Made by a program: the position numbers and the translations under genes
The notes under the pieces: generated by a model
The model's input: only the letters and a program-made list of their open reading frames with translations
Databases searched by the model: none
What the model was told of the DNA's origin: nothing
Shown here: positions 42,620 to 52,753 of the stretch, one piece after another
How the letters are laid out: each line of letters opens with the position of its first letter
Numbering within the stretch: the first letter of the stretch is position 1
Origin: Xanthostigma xanthostigma
Lineage: Eukaryota; Arthropoda; Insecta; Raphidioptera; Raphidiidae
Length of the DNA: 64,000 nucleotides
Direction of reading: 5' to 3'
NCBI GenBank assembly: GCA_963575645.1
Contig: OY754472.1
Span: 3,720,001 to 3,784,000 of the forward strand

Positions 42620-42883
42620 GAGGAGTATGAAAGGTATTTTCTGACAAAATTTGGTGAGTGACACATTTCAAAAACGTGGTCAAAAAATGATTTTAATTGT
42701 ATTTCTTTTCTTAAAAATGTTAACTTTAACATTGAATAACTTTTGATGGAGTGAATTTATCGAAAAATCAAACATAATATGTTCCACGTCATGTAAAAAT
42801 TAATCAAAGCATTCTTATCTAGTTTATTTCTGACAGATCTACAAAACAAACAAACAGCTGATTTTTTTATTTACCTCAAAAAA

Positions 42884-42955
42884 TAGGACTCTTCATATTT
42901 GCATACCAAACAACATCCTAAAATTTGGTTTCAATCCGTTCATCCGTTTGACCTG
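42884..42955 (+). repeat. Dispersed repeat, pair with 2955-3020
   Basis: CTTCATATTTGCATACCAAA and AAAATTTGGTTTCAATCCG are shared with about 2960-3015. Confidence 0.7.
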
Positions 42956-42994
42956 TATCGTGTTCACAGACTAACAGACGCACAGAGTTTTTCC

Positions 42995-43105
42995 AATAAA
43001 TATGTTTTTTTGGATTCGGAGGACCTCAAAACGAAAAGATATTGTAAAATTTTATGAAAAGTGAATTTTGACCTAAACTAGTACCATTCCCCACTTGTGG
43101 GTTGG
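42995..43105 (+). repeat. Dispersed repeat, pair with 20095-20210
   Basis: TTTGGATTCGGAGGACCTCA, AAAACGAAAAGATATTGT and GTACCATTCCCCACTTGTGG are the reverse complement of the 20095-20210 copy. Confidence 0.8.
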
Positions 43106-43554
43106 AATGGAAAAATGCATTCAACTTTCTTTGATCCTTTTGATCAGAACAAATTCTATCATTTTAAAGAGGATGCTTTATAAATTTCCAACAGCCCTTA
43201 TATAAATCATATCACTCTGAGAATCGTTTCAAATACTTTTATATTAAACGTACAAATATTTAGACATATTTTGAGTGACGTAACATTCAGAACTGTCTAG
43301 TTCTTTTATATAATATATTATAAAAGCCATCCACTTGCGGCTTCCATAGCACACAATCATCTTTCGCATTGTCACAAGAAATAAAAAGCTCGCCAATAAA
43401 GACGGGCGTTTCTCTTTTGTTATGCCTATAATACGTGTCATCATATGATACTCTACATTCACTTGTTTTCATCTCTTCCATTCATTCGTTCATCACACTA
43501 CGGTAAGTGTGCGTTGCCATTGATTGACTATTTACATTTATGTGCGCAGTGGCA
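43106..43554. other. No gene recognised
   Basis: Open frames at 43244-43481 minus have no recognisable features. Confidence 0.35.
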
Positions 43555-43935
43555 GGGCCGTCTTTAATAGTGATGGGAATAATCGAGATATTTCGATAAT
43601 CGAGACATTAGTAATCGAATGATTGCCATAATCGTATCGTAGTATCTATCTCGCTCGGTTCCCTGCAGCACAACTTGTGTGTAGTTGATCGGCTACTCTC
43701 GTAGTGTTCCGCTCCGATACATGCATTTATTCGATTAATTTTAGTAGTATTTCAATTCGATAGTTAAGTTTTTAGTAAAATGAGTCATATTCGAATGAAT
43801 TACTAATTGAATATTATAATCGAGATATGTTAATGATTCGATTATCATCTTTCAATTTATCCCCATCACTAGTCTTTAACCTACTGGAGGCCCTGGGCAC
43901 ATTAGGATAATGGGGCCTTTATGAAATTGACAGCA
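43555..43935 (+). mobile_element. hAT-like fragment interrupted by a MITE
   Basis: CAGGGCC at 43555 is a hAT-type 5' end. It continues GTCTTTAA, is interrupted by 43568-43871, and resumes GTCTTTAACCTACTGGAGG and CCCTGGGCACATTAGG. The duplicated GTCTTTAA marks where the younger element landed. Confidence 0.6.
43568..43871. mobile_element. hAT-like MITE, family C
   Basis: Ends TAGTGATGGG and CCCATCACTA (allowing one extra C). GTCTTTAA at 43560-43567 and 43872-43879 is an exact 8-bp duplication. The interior is rich in AATCGA and ATCGAGA motifs. The only copy in the window. Confidence 0.9.
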
Positions 43936-44242
43936 CTTTTTTGTTACAATAGACAAAAAAAGTAGATAAGCAAGATTCTAGATTTATTTTTATTTCTTTA
44001 CAATCACATTAAATGAATAGATAATATTATAATATAATCCACAAAAGTAACTCTTTTAGTAGTTAGTAGTGCATAAAAATCTACGTTAATTAAAGAGGCA
44101 CCCTTCTAGATTTGAGGGGGGCAAAACCGTTAATCACTTGTTCAAAAGCTGTTTTTGAGCATTTAACATTATGGACATCAGCGACAAACTGGTTAATCTC
44201 TCTTAAAATTGTATTTCACTTTTGTTACCTTTGTATCACTGT
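43936..44242. other. No gene recognised
   Basis: GAGGCACCCTTCTAGATTTG at about 44095 and a G-tract could be the far part of the interrupted hAT element; not certain. Confidence 0.3.
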
Positions 44243-44370
44243 GCGCGCAGCGAACCTACCTGCAAAACAAGCTTGAAAAGACGTCTCGTGTGAAGCGAGC
44301 ACGCACAACAGTAACCAAGAAAACCAGCGCTAGAAGACTAGTAGTCAAATCTAGCAAAGAATCCGGCGAC
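44243..44370 (+). repeat. PIF-like MITE, internal fragment
   Basis: GTGCGCGCAGCGAACC to GTAGTCAAATCTAGCAAAGA; both ends of the family are missing. Confidence 0.7.
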
Positions 44371-44470
44371 CTTAATATAAAACTCAAAAACTACCGAACG
44401 GATTTTCATATACGGTTTTCATTAATAGAAAGAGCGATAAACGAGGAAGGTTTTTTATATAATTTGTAAA
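44371..44470 (-). repeat. Fragment of the 13093-13545 repeat
   Basis: AAACTCAAAAACTACCGAAC, GGATTTTCATATACGG and GATAAACGAGGAAGG are the reverse complement of the 13400-13490 region of that repeat. Confidence 0.65.
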
Positions 44471-44700
44471 TATTTTGTACAAAAATGGCAGTGTTTTGTC
44501 AAAAAAAAAGTTCTGGAAGATACTGTGGGAAATCCACCTATTTCGAACCGCTGTATCTACATTTTGAAACTAACCTGTTAATGACATCAAATCTAATGAA
44601 GTACTGTTACACAATACAATATAAATTCGTAGATATTTTGTAAAAGGCTAACAGAACTATTTGAAGTGTGAACGTGATCGGTTATTGTAATAAATATTGT

Positions 44701-45316
44701 AATTGGGCTTTTGAATGAAATTTTTTTTTGTCATAAATGGAAAGATCGTATATAAGTTTTATAACAAAACTATTTTTCTTTTTTTTATTTTCGTTATAAT
44801 TCAAAAGTTATATCAAATTAAAAATAAATTTTTGTACCCAGTTCCGAGAACGGGCCGACATTTCCCGAACATAATGTGACGTCAAACGTTAATTTCTATT
44901 ATCATCACATGCAATTGACACAGTGTTTTAACACTTTTAACCTCTCATTGATTAAATACAGTCAATATATTAAGAAATTTATCAAAAATGTCGAATCTTA
45001 AATGTTATCGTGCTTGTCAACAATATTTTTGTATACTAAATTTAGGATAGTTTTAGTCAATACACATGTAGAAGCCATTGATAGTATACTGCGTATATAC
45101 ATTTTATCAATATGACGTCACAATTGTCAAAAACAATTTTAGTTCGTTTGCAGTCACGTGATTTTTTTAAATATTTTATCAATGTTAAATTGCTTATAAT
45201 TAATTTAAAAAAAGTTTTTTGAAAGTTTTTCGCATCGATTATCAATATTATTTATAATAAAGTTTTAAAATACCTACAATAAAAAAATCGATAATTTTTT
45301 TTTCAAAAGCCTAATT
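44701..45316. mobile_element. TIR element AATTGGGCTTTTGA, copy 2 with insert
   Basis: Same ends as 32959-33414, in the opposite orientation. About 170 bp of extra sequence (about 44886-45055) sits next to the CRE-like site and lacks obvious ends. Confidence 0.75.
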
Positions 45317-45786
45317 GTTTTATTTTAAAATTGTGTTAAGCATTTTACGTGATTTTGAAATTTCCTACAATACCCACCGCTCTGAGGGGGACCATATCGT
45401 CCACTTTAGGAAACACTGGTTTAGATTTAGAAACCCAGCAATTATTTGACGTTGAGGCATCGTTTTTGTTGAATGAAAAAAAAGTGTAGACTGTAGGTGG
45501 CTGCGTTAATTCCAGTTGAAGGAATCAACCATCAACGTAATAGCCCAAATTACACGTCTCCTTTAAAAATAAATTACCTATAGCAAATTTTGATGGTTTG
45601 CAGATTAATACGCTTTTAATAGTGATTACTTATATTATACAGAGTGTTCAACAAAATGGTAGTTTATGTATCTTTTTTTCGTGAATATAGTTCCGATTAC
45701 AATAAATTACTATAATAACTACCTGACCGGTCCGGCTTTCGTCCGGATGCATATAGCATTTTAACAAAACACACTAAAAACTATAA
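45317..45786. other. No gene recognised
   Basis: A fragment GACCGGTCCGGCTTTCGTCC at about 45724 resembles the repeat terminus at 4077. No coding features. The last 3 bases, TAA, are the target duplication of the next element. Confidence 0.35.
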
Positions 45787-46217
45787 AGGCCGCTGCACAC
45801 GAGGCTAGAAACCTGGAGACCTGCTGGCCAGTAGGCTGGGTACGAAGCTGGAAATGACTCGCCTGCTAGTTCACAAGAGAGGTTATAAAATTAGAAAAGG
45901 GGCTATTTTCCTTGCTAGGTTCGCTGCTAGCTATGAGCAAGAACCAAATATGAAGCGATATCTTGTCACGTGAGTGACTTGAACAAACGCCTACAAACCA
46001 TCATGGCGTCATTCTGCTCAGAGTCAAACAACAGACGCGTTTTGCTCTGTGTTTTTATTTGAACTGTTACACTGCGCGCGCACCGGATCTAGTCACAAAA
46101 CAAGCTTGAGATGACGTCTCGTGTGAAGCGAGCACATAACAGCAATCAAGAAAACTATAGTGCTAGAAAACTAGTAGGCAAATCTAGCAGCGTTTCTAAC
46201 CTCGTGTGCAGCGGCCT
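45787..46217. mobile_element. PIF/Harbinger-like MITE, best full copy
   Basis: Ends AGGCCGCTGCACACGAGG and CCTCGTGTGCAGCGGCCT are inverted, and TAA is present at 45784-45786 and 46218-46220. A 3-bp TAA/TTA duplication is the PIF/Harbinger rule. The interior has TGAGCAAGAACCAA, AACAAACGCC and GTCTCGTGTGAAGCGAGCAC. No transposase. About 13 copies are in the window. Confidence 0.8.
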
Positions 46218-46258
46218 TAAAACTTAAAAATATAATCAGTATAAAAGCTTATCAAGTT

Positions 46259-46539
46259 AAACGGTTTTATTGTAAATCGATGATGTACTAAAAACTAGAA
46301 ATTAATTATGAGTCGCCATAGGGGGGTTTGATTAAAGTAAAATAAAATCTTGGGGTGCACTTAGTAGAAAACTTTCATTTGTTTGAGATTGGAAATCATA
46401 TTTAGCTTTCGACTGTTTTATTCGACCGTAATTTAACTATAAATGCCCACCCACGATTTTATTTTAGTTTAATCAAAACCCCCTGTCATCATTATTTTTT
46501 AGTTTTTAGTACATTATCGCTTGTACAATAAAACCGTTT
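46259..46539. mobile_element. TIR element, ends AAACGGTTTTATTGTA
   Basis: Arms of about 100 bp: AAACGGTTTTATTGTAAATC with TTTGATTAAAGTAAAATAAA, mirrored by TTTATTTTAGTTTAATCAAA and ACAATAAAACCGTTT. The centre is about 80 bp. No target duplication identified. Confidence 0.75.
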
Positions 46540-47878
46540 AAGGAGGTTGAGCCGTTTTACGAAGATAATGAAAAAAATATGAAATAAAGTTTTTTTAATA
46601 GATTTTTTCATGACAAAATTTTCTGTAAAAAATCCAAAATCATTAGGAGATTTATAAAATTAAAAATTGAAATAAACTTTTACATCTAGTCTTATGGAAA
46701 AGATGTCAACCTAGCATGCAAACGGTACATTTTAATTTTTTGCAAATAACCAAATAATGTCAGCAGTTCTAAAAACTAACTATGTAAAGCATCGATATCT
46801 TACGCATATATTAATATTTTTTTCCAATTTAATTAGGAGACTTTTAATCAATAAAAAAAAAATTAAACCATAGCACTTTTCGATTGTGAACTTTTATTCT
46901 TGACAATTTTAACAATTTTAACTGAATTTTTAACTTTTTAATGATTTAATTTTAATTTTTATTACTTCTAATTTTTTTTTTAATTATTTACTGCAAAAAT
47001 ATGTAAAATACAGATATTTACATACCTATTTTTATTTTTTCTAACCTAACTTTGTACAAAAAATTCAAAAGTTAGTCCATTAAGTAAAATACTGAAATAA
47101 TTAATTAATATTAAAGAAAATTATTTATTTATACAATAATTTATTGATATCATCGACTTATAACCTTTTGTAAAAATTTATTATGAAAAAGTTCCCATTT
47201 AGAATTATTCGACTTACTTTTGATTGGGACTGTAACGCATCAACCTGCTTAACTTGAAAAGCGTTTTTACCTGTTTTATTACAGTTAAAATCTTGCAACC
47301 GAAAAAAAATGACTACACTAAAAACATATGAACGCTCTTGTATATGTGTAGAGAAGATTATAGTACATCCGCAGCTTCTACTTGCAGTCCTCAGAGAAAT
47401 AATTGCAGGAAACATCGTTCCTAACGAACGTATTCTTATAGAGAACACAGCTTAAAAAAGATATACTTACTCACTTTGAACATGCAGTACCTTATATAAG
47501 AAAAAGGAATTCCAAAAAAATAATTACAAGTAAAGATTAACTTTGTAAATTTAAGCCGGGCGGCCCATTTGTAAACTCTATTAAGTTAATCGCAATTTAA
47601 TAACCGCAAAAGAACCGCTTTAGTTCAAAAACCTAAACGATGACGTCTCATTTTTCAAATCACAATCATTTATTTAAAGCGATGGTTTTTTTTTAAATTG
47701 CATAGAAATGGTTGAGATTTGAAACTAACCTAACATTAAACGTGTTGAGAAAGAATGATTAATAACTTATACTCGGCTTAACACTCGTGTCTTGGCTCCA
47801 GATTACGCATTTCGGATCTGAGATTCTAAGCTTCAAAATACTTAAGCGCTATATTAATTTGTGTCTTCAGTGAGACTA
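46540..47878. other. No gene recognised
   Basis: Very AT-rich to about 47150, then mixed sequence. An open frame at 47158-47448 minus (96 codons) has a TATATAA about 50 bases upstream but no recognisable domain; I do not call it. Confidence 0.4.
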
Positions 47879-47945
47879 AAAGATCGCTGCACACGAGACT
47901 ATAGAAACGCTGCTAGACTCCTTGCTAGATTTGCCTGCTACAACC
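47879..47945 (+). repeat. PIF-like MITE, left-end fragment
   Basis: AAAGATCGCTGCACACGAGA to CCTTGCTAGATTTGCCTGC, the first about 65 bp of the family. Confidence 0.65.
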
Positions 47946-48224
47946 ATACGCATAGGAGAGTCGCGTCGGTATAGACAAAATAAACTCGCAGAAATGGTAT
48001 AAGACTACCTCGGGGACTTACAAAATTTATGAAAACGCTAGCTTGCGGACAGTGATTACCTTTTTGTAAGGCTTATGTAATTTGGAAAAATGTTTGCTGA
48101 ATATTGAAATTGACAGAAATATCAATCATTTTAAGCAATGTATTAGGGTTAATTTTTTTCATTGGGTCCAAAAACAAACTTCCTAAACCGCCTGGGAAGG
48201 GACAACAGTACCCAGACGTTTATA

Positions 48225-48420
48225 GGTTATGTATTATGATCTATGTGGCGGCCATTATTATTTTATCAGGAGAATAAATATACATATAGCTCGAAGCCTC
48301 GAAGTAAGATAGAATAGATTTATACCTGCCGTAAACATAATTATGTTTGGTGAATTGAATTATCGCTACCTATTTATTCGGAGGAATAGCTACCTGAAGA
48401 ACAAATTAATCGAATAAATG
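48225..48420 (+). repeat. Dispersed repeat, pair with 20225-20412
   Basis: ATGATCTATGTGGCGGCCAT and GCTACCTGAAGAACAAATT match 20225-20412 in reverse complement. Confidence 0.75.
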
Positions 48421-48434
48421 ACTACTTACGTTCG

Positions 48435-48668
48435 TATATACAAATATTATGAACACTGTGGTTGAAATAAAAATAAAAAATAAAGAATACCACAACAGTT
48501 TTTTAGCGGATGTACATTTCGGGAGCTATGCTCTCATCTTCAGCAAACACTAAGTGTTTAACTAAGTGTTTAGTGTTTGCTGAAGATGAGAGCATAGCTC
48601 CTGAAATGTACATCCGCTAATGAAACTGTTGTGGTAAGAAGTAACTATTCTTTATTTTTTATTTTTTA
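48435..48668. mobile_element. Penelope-like fold-back with 12-bp target duplication
   Basis: TACTTACGTTCG is repeated exactly at 48423-48434 and 48669-48680. Between, arms of about 90 bp mirror each other around AAACACTTAGTTAAACACTT. Both arms hold CTGAAGATGAGAGCATAGCT, with GAAATGTACATCCGC following, a hammerhead-like CUGANGA and GAAA arrangement seen in Penelope-like termini. Confidence 0.7.
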
Positions 48669-48680
48669 TACTTACGTTCG

Positions 48681-49076
48681 GTGAATATGACCATAATTAA
48701 TTTTTATCAATTCTATACTCGCTTTTTCAAAGCGCTTGATGCCAATCGTGAAGCATAATGAATACGCTGGATTTATCGAATCGCCTCTCCACTGCGGCTC
48801 ACCTGTGCCAGAAGACCCCAGTTAAATTAATCATGTAGTGTATATGTCCCTTCCCCCACCACCGTCTTCGAGTTCCGTCCCATCACCTGTATAAAACGAG
48901 CATTGCAGATCTCACTTCTCTGCCGATTCTGCATAGCGGTGGCTGGTAGAAGTGAATCTTCACAGAATCTGTAATCAAATACCCTGCATTTATGCCTACG
49001 TTATAATAGATGTTATTATCAATCCTCTTCAACACGCCGGATATATCTATGCCCAAAATGCAAAACTGCTTACGTC
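48681..49076. other. No gene recognised
   Basis: A 67-codon open frame at 48883-49086 minus has no recognisable features. Confidence 0.35.
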
Positions 49077-49136
49077 GACGACGCAATGAAATAAGATTAA
49101 TGACAATTTTGTCAGCGAGTTGATTGAATTATCCCA
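49077..49136 (+). repeat. Direct repeat, left copy, flanking a LINE fossil
   Basis: GCAATGAAATAAGATTAATG and TTTTGTCAGCGAGTTGATTG, ATTATCCCA. The right copy is at 49671-49732. Confidence 0.8.
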
Positions 49137-49229
49137 GTTGTCCATTTCACTTAACAGTATCATCGTTATGAATGAATGAATTATTTAGGTGTTATGGCTT
49201 ATAGCCCATTATGCACGTCATCTTAGAAG

Positions 49230-49625
49230 AATTTTTGAGCTCCCCCTTGTCCTGGATCTAGTTCTCCAATAGTTTGGATTTCCTCATGAACTTCAGAAGA
49301 TTGGTGAATAGATTGTCCTGAGGAATTACTCCGCTCTAATCAATGGATCCAAAGATGGTTGTTCTCCTGTAGGCTAGGGCCTCGCATTCGAACAGTAAAT
49401 GGTTGGCTGTTTCGTCCTCCATTTTGCAATATCAGAACTGTGTCGACTCCTGACGTATCCCCATCGTGTGTAGATGCTTTCTCAGGGATGCTTGACCGGT
49501 TAAGAGCCCAACCACTTTCCTGAGTTTGATCAAGTCCTCTGTATCAATTCTCTGTAAGTCCTTTGTAAGCCTGTTTGACGCATGTAAGTTTCATGGATTC
49601 ATCCCAAGTCAGCGGTTTGCTGATT
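49230..49625 (-). pseudogene. LINE ORF2 C-terminal region (zinc-knuckle tail), broken
   Basis: On the minus strand a frame reads LRKVVGLLTGQASLRKHLHT, MGIRQESTQF, a stop, then YCKMEDETANHLLFECEALA. The layout L-x-x-x-x-G-x-x-T-G-H-x-x-x-x-x-H-L-x-x-x-G followed by C-x-x-x-x-E-x-x-x-H-x-L-x-x-C is the C-terminal RNase H and zinc-knuckle region of Jockey/R1/CR1-type ORF2. There are in-frame stops, and the first knuckle cysteine is lost at the stop. Confidence 0.7.
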
Positions 49626-49670
49626 GCGGGTCCAGCTTTTGACAATTTGCTGAATATTTGCTTACATCGA

Positions 49671-49732
49671 GAGTGCAATGAAATAAGATTATGACGATTT
49701 TGTCAGCGAGTTGATTGAATTATCCCAAAATC
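49671..49732 (+). repeat. Direct repeat, right copy
   Basis: Matches 49077-49136 with one base deleted and an A to G change. Likely a long target duplication of the LINE fossil between them. Confidence 0.8.
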
Positions 49733-49927
49733 TACATAATTAGTACTAATCATCCAAGGGAAATAAATTTCGTTTAAATCAATAATAATAATAATGCATT
49801 TAATGTCCGTTTCTCGACTTTATATCATATAATAGACGCCATTCGCACCATTACTTTTTTCCATCTACCACACTTCCCGTTATTTTCTAGAATTTTTAAA
49901 CTTCAATTTAATTAATAGCAGTGGGCG
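49733..49927. other. Unique sequence
   Basis: AT-rich with an AATAATAATAAT run. A 60-bp segment (CGTTTCTCGACTTTATATCA at 49809) is the reverse complement of sequence at about 1800-1820 region (CATAAAGTCGAGAAACGGAC). Confidence 0.45.
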
Positions 49928-50200
49928 AATGAAGGAATTTTAAGAAATTAGGATAAGGTAGTAAAATTTTGAGCATAGGAGTGTGACAGGTAATCGGCCA
50001 TGACCTTGAAAAAGGAACCATCCCGATATTTATCTGGACTTGTTGAGGGAAACCATTGAAAACCTCAACCGGTACTGCAGGAATAACCATTTCTCGGCGA
50101 GAGGCAGCAGGAAAAACTTCCAGCCACATCTGCCCCAGCCGGGATTCGAACCCGGTACCTCTCGAATGCGAGTCCAGTACTCAAACCGCTCAATAACATC
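49928..50200 (-). repeat. tRNA-derived SINE, family S1 copy 2
   Basis: Reverse-oriented copy of 29503-29757: CGGGATTCGAACCCGG (box B region) at 50137, GAAAAACTTCCAGCCAC, TTTATCTGGACTTGTTGAGG and GAAATTAGGATAAGGTAG. Its head ends about 35 bases before the SLC16-like exon's acceptor. Confidence 0.8.
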
Positions 50201-50237
50201 GAGTAAGGTAGTTTAATAGCATCCGTTTTGATTTCAG

Positions 50238-50561
50238 AAGCAACTCCGAGACATCTGCCTCGACAACAGCGACAGCATCTCGAGCCGGACGACGAGTCGA
50301 CGCATCCGGCGTTGTGCGAGCGCGAATTTCACTCGCTTCACCGGAACATACCGGCACTGCGCAGGCGCGACATAGACACGGCGGCAATCAGATCGCACTA
50401 TTATCCGGAAGGCGGTTGGGGGTGGATAGTGTGCGGTGCCGGATTTCTCGCTCACCTGCTCACGTCAGGACTTCAACTGGCGTTCGGGCTGCTCTATCTC
50501 TACACAATGAAACACGTTGCCGGACGACACGGTGACAGGGAAGCCTACGCCATGTACACAG
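50238..50561 (+). CDS. Exon of an SLC16/monocarboxylate-transporter-like gene
   Basis: A 324-bp internal exon between an acceptor (TTTTGATTTCAG) and a donor (ACAG then GTAGAT). It opens with two bases of a split codon, carries 107 codons, and ends with one base, so both introns are phase 1. Residues 1-52 are hydrophilic, Arg/His-rich and probably cytosolic. At 55-68 comes YPEGGWGWIVCGAG, the family's conserved [D/E]GGWGW entrance to membrane helix 1, and 63-90 form that helix (FLAHLLTSGLQLAFGLLYLY). Known SLC16 members carry monocarboxylates, amino acids or related solutes with protons at the plasma membrane; the substrate here cannot be told from one exon. Base composition is clearly richer in G and C than the surrounding DNA. 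Neither upstream nor downstream exons were recognised in the window. Confidence 0.8.
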
Positions 50562-50619
50562 GTAGATGTTTGACACTAATATTGAGTGGGCCTTCAACTT
50601 CCAAAGTTTTAATCCTTAA
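50562..50619 (+). other. Start of the downstream intron
   Basis: GTAGATGTT donor, then unique sequence to the TAA target duplication of the next MITE. Confidence 0.6.
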
Positions 50620-50803
50620 AGCCGCTGCACACGAAGCTAGAAACGCTGCTACTAGATTCCTTACTGGATTTGCCTACTAGTTTTCTAGCGCTGGTTTTCA
50701 TGATTGCTCTTAAGTGCTCGCTTTACACGAGACAATTTTTCAAGCTTGTTTTGTGGATAGGTCTGGTGCGCGTGGGGAAAATCAGCCTCGTGTGCAGCGT
50801 CCT
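50620..50803. mobile_element. PIF-like MITE, internally deleted, in the SLC16-like intron
   Basis: Starts AGCCGCTGCACACGAAGC and ends CTCGTGTGCAGCGTCCT. TAA occurs at 50617-50619 and 50804-50806. At 184 bp it lacks most of the interior of 45787-46217. It sits 59 bases past the exon's donor. Confidence 0.8.
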
Positions 50804-50806
50804 TAA

Positions 50807-51229
50807 ACGAACAGAAAATGATCCCGATTGTAATAAAATGACCCTATTAAATGTAATCAATTCAAGTACAAACAGAAAAATGTTTATCGGCATAATATTT
50901 ATAATAGGTTTTCTGTTAAGTGCACATAATTACACACTTCTATGCATCATAAACAAGTCAGTTGCACTGCGGTTGCTCTCGGCTTGTGGAGATGGGATTT
51001 TTATTATCTGTCGCATTAACATGTACACGATATGATTTAAAATCGGATCAGTTACATTATATCAACGTTTGCCCTCTGGAAATCTTCGTGAAAATGTTGT
51101 TTTGTTGTTATTAACATTATAATTAATGTTAATTGTAATATAATATTGTTAACAGTAGCGTCGCAATAAGAAAAGTGAATACAAAGAGCATAATATTCAT
51201 TTCAGACGCGATGTTTCCCCAGCGTGTAT
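50807..51229. other. No further exon recognised
   Basis: Part of a 121-codon open frame (50670-51035) that begins in the MITE and is not transporter-like. No splice-bounded coding segment found. Confidence 0.4.
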
Positions 51230-51545
51230 CTTATACTAATATATAAAGCTGAAGAGTTTGTTTGTTTGGTTGAACGCGCTTATCTCAGGAACTACTGGTT
51301 CAAATTGAAAAATTATTTTTGTGTTGGATAGTCCATTTATCGAGGAAGGCTATAGGCTATATTATAATGACATCGATATACTAATATATAAAGCTGAAGA
51401 GTTTGTTTATAATATATTTTACATATATTACCGGTGTCTGTATATATAGTAGCGAATTACAAAATCCACATACTGTGAGAGTTGTTTTTTTAATGAATTA
51501 TACAGACATTAGTTCAATTAATTCAAATAAATAAAGTCGTAACTT
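51230..51545 (+). repeat. Composite repeat, second copy
   Basis: Same order of parts as 31774-32105: a family A 5' half, a second ACTAATATATAAAGCTGAAG start, then GGTGTCTGTATATATAGTA and CACATACTGTGAGAGTTG. It differs by small indels. Confidence 0.75.
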
Positions 51546-51660
51546 AGTCTGTAATTGAACAGTTTTAAAGATTCCTAGAGCGAATTTTCAGTTTTCATCA
51601 CTTTTTTCAGTTTATAATTTTTTGTACCTATCTTCTATCTATACTAATATAAGAGGTTTT

Positions 51661-51821
51661 TACCTGTTAAAATTCGTATAGATCCCTCAAAATATTTCAT
51701 CAAGGCGGATTTTTTCAAATCTAGTACAGGCACGAACTATAGAAACACCTAATTATTGCTACTGTCAGATTTTCAGCCTTGATGAAATATTTTGAGTGAG
51801 CTACGAATTTTGACAGGTTAA
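51661..51821. repeat. Inverted repeat, about 45-bp arms
   Basis: TACCTGTTAAAATTCGTA and CCTCAAAATATTTCATCAAG are mirrored by CTTGATGAAATATTTTGAG and TACGAATTTTGACAGGTTA. Confidence 0.75.
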
Positions 51822-51926
51822 ACCCTTTGCCAGACGGGGGTTGTCCCGAGTACGAAATACCAGACTCGAGTTTTTGTGCCGTCACGCACCCATCGCGTAA
51901 GCAATTGTGGCGCCACAAATTCTGTC

Positions 51927-52386
51927 AATTGGGCTTTTGGATGAAATTTTTTTTTTGTCATAAATGGAAAGATCGTATATAAGTTAAAAGTTTTATAACA
52001 AAACTATTTTTCTTTTTTTATTTTCGTTATAATTCAAAAGTTATATCAAATTAAAAATAAATTTTTGTACCCAGTTCCGAGAACGCGCCGACATTTCCCG
52101 AACATAATGTGACGTCATAATGTTTTAGTCAATACACATGTAGAAGCCATTGATAGTATACTGCGTATATACATTTTACCATTATGACGTCACAACTGTC
52201 AAAAACAATTTTAGTGCGTTTGCAGTCACGTGATTTTTTTTAATATTTTATCAATTTTAAATTGCTTATAATTAATTTAAATAAAGTTTTTTGAAAGTTT
52301 TTCGTATAGATTATCAATATTATTTATAATAAAGTTTTAAAATACAATAAAAAAATCGATAATTATTTTTTTTCAAAAGCCTAATT
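51927..52386. mobile_element. TIR element AATTGGGCTTTTGA, copy 3
   Basis: Matches 32959-33414 in the opposite orientation along almost its full length, including both CRE-like sites (TGACGTCATAATG; CATTATGACGTCACA-type). Confidence 0.8.
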
Positions 52387-52753
52387 GCAGATAAGTCTGT
52401 AGGGTTGTCCAACTGTAAGATTCTGTAAAGAAGATAAATTGAGCGCACCTGCTTTTCTTGAAATTGATCGTTACAAATGCTATATTATACACCGGGTATA
52501 GACTTACATTACATAATACACGACCGCATACAATTATTACATCATGCATTAACGAACCCTGTCACCCCACATCCCGGTGGGGAATCCCCCCGGGACCGCC
52601 GTTCAGAGAGAATCACTGTTTATCACACAGGTAATTGAATGAGTCGGCCGTGTTGTAAAAAGTTCGTTAAAAATAAACGACGCGCTCGTTAAATTTTAAT
52701 TCGCAAAAAACTGAGATTTGAAAGAATGACTATATCGCCCTTTCTTATCTAAA
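52387..52753. other. No gene recognised
   Basis: Contains a short GC-rich stretch, CCCCACATCCCGGTGGGG and CCCCCCGGGACCGCCG, at about 52564-52605. No coding features. Confidence 0.4.

Noticed and set aside
47158..47448. 96-codon minus-strand frame with an upstream TATATAA and a donor-like AAAGTGAGTAAG
   Set aside because: No recognisable domain or signal peptide, AT-rich composition like the flank, and no partner exon. Too weak to call.
50670..51035. 121-codon frame just after the SLC16-like exon
   Set aside because: Begins inside a MITE and shows none of the transporter's helices or motifs.
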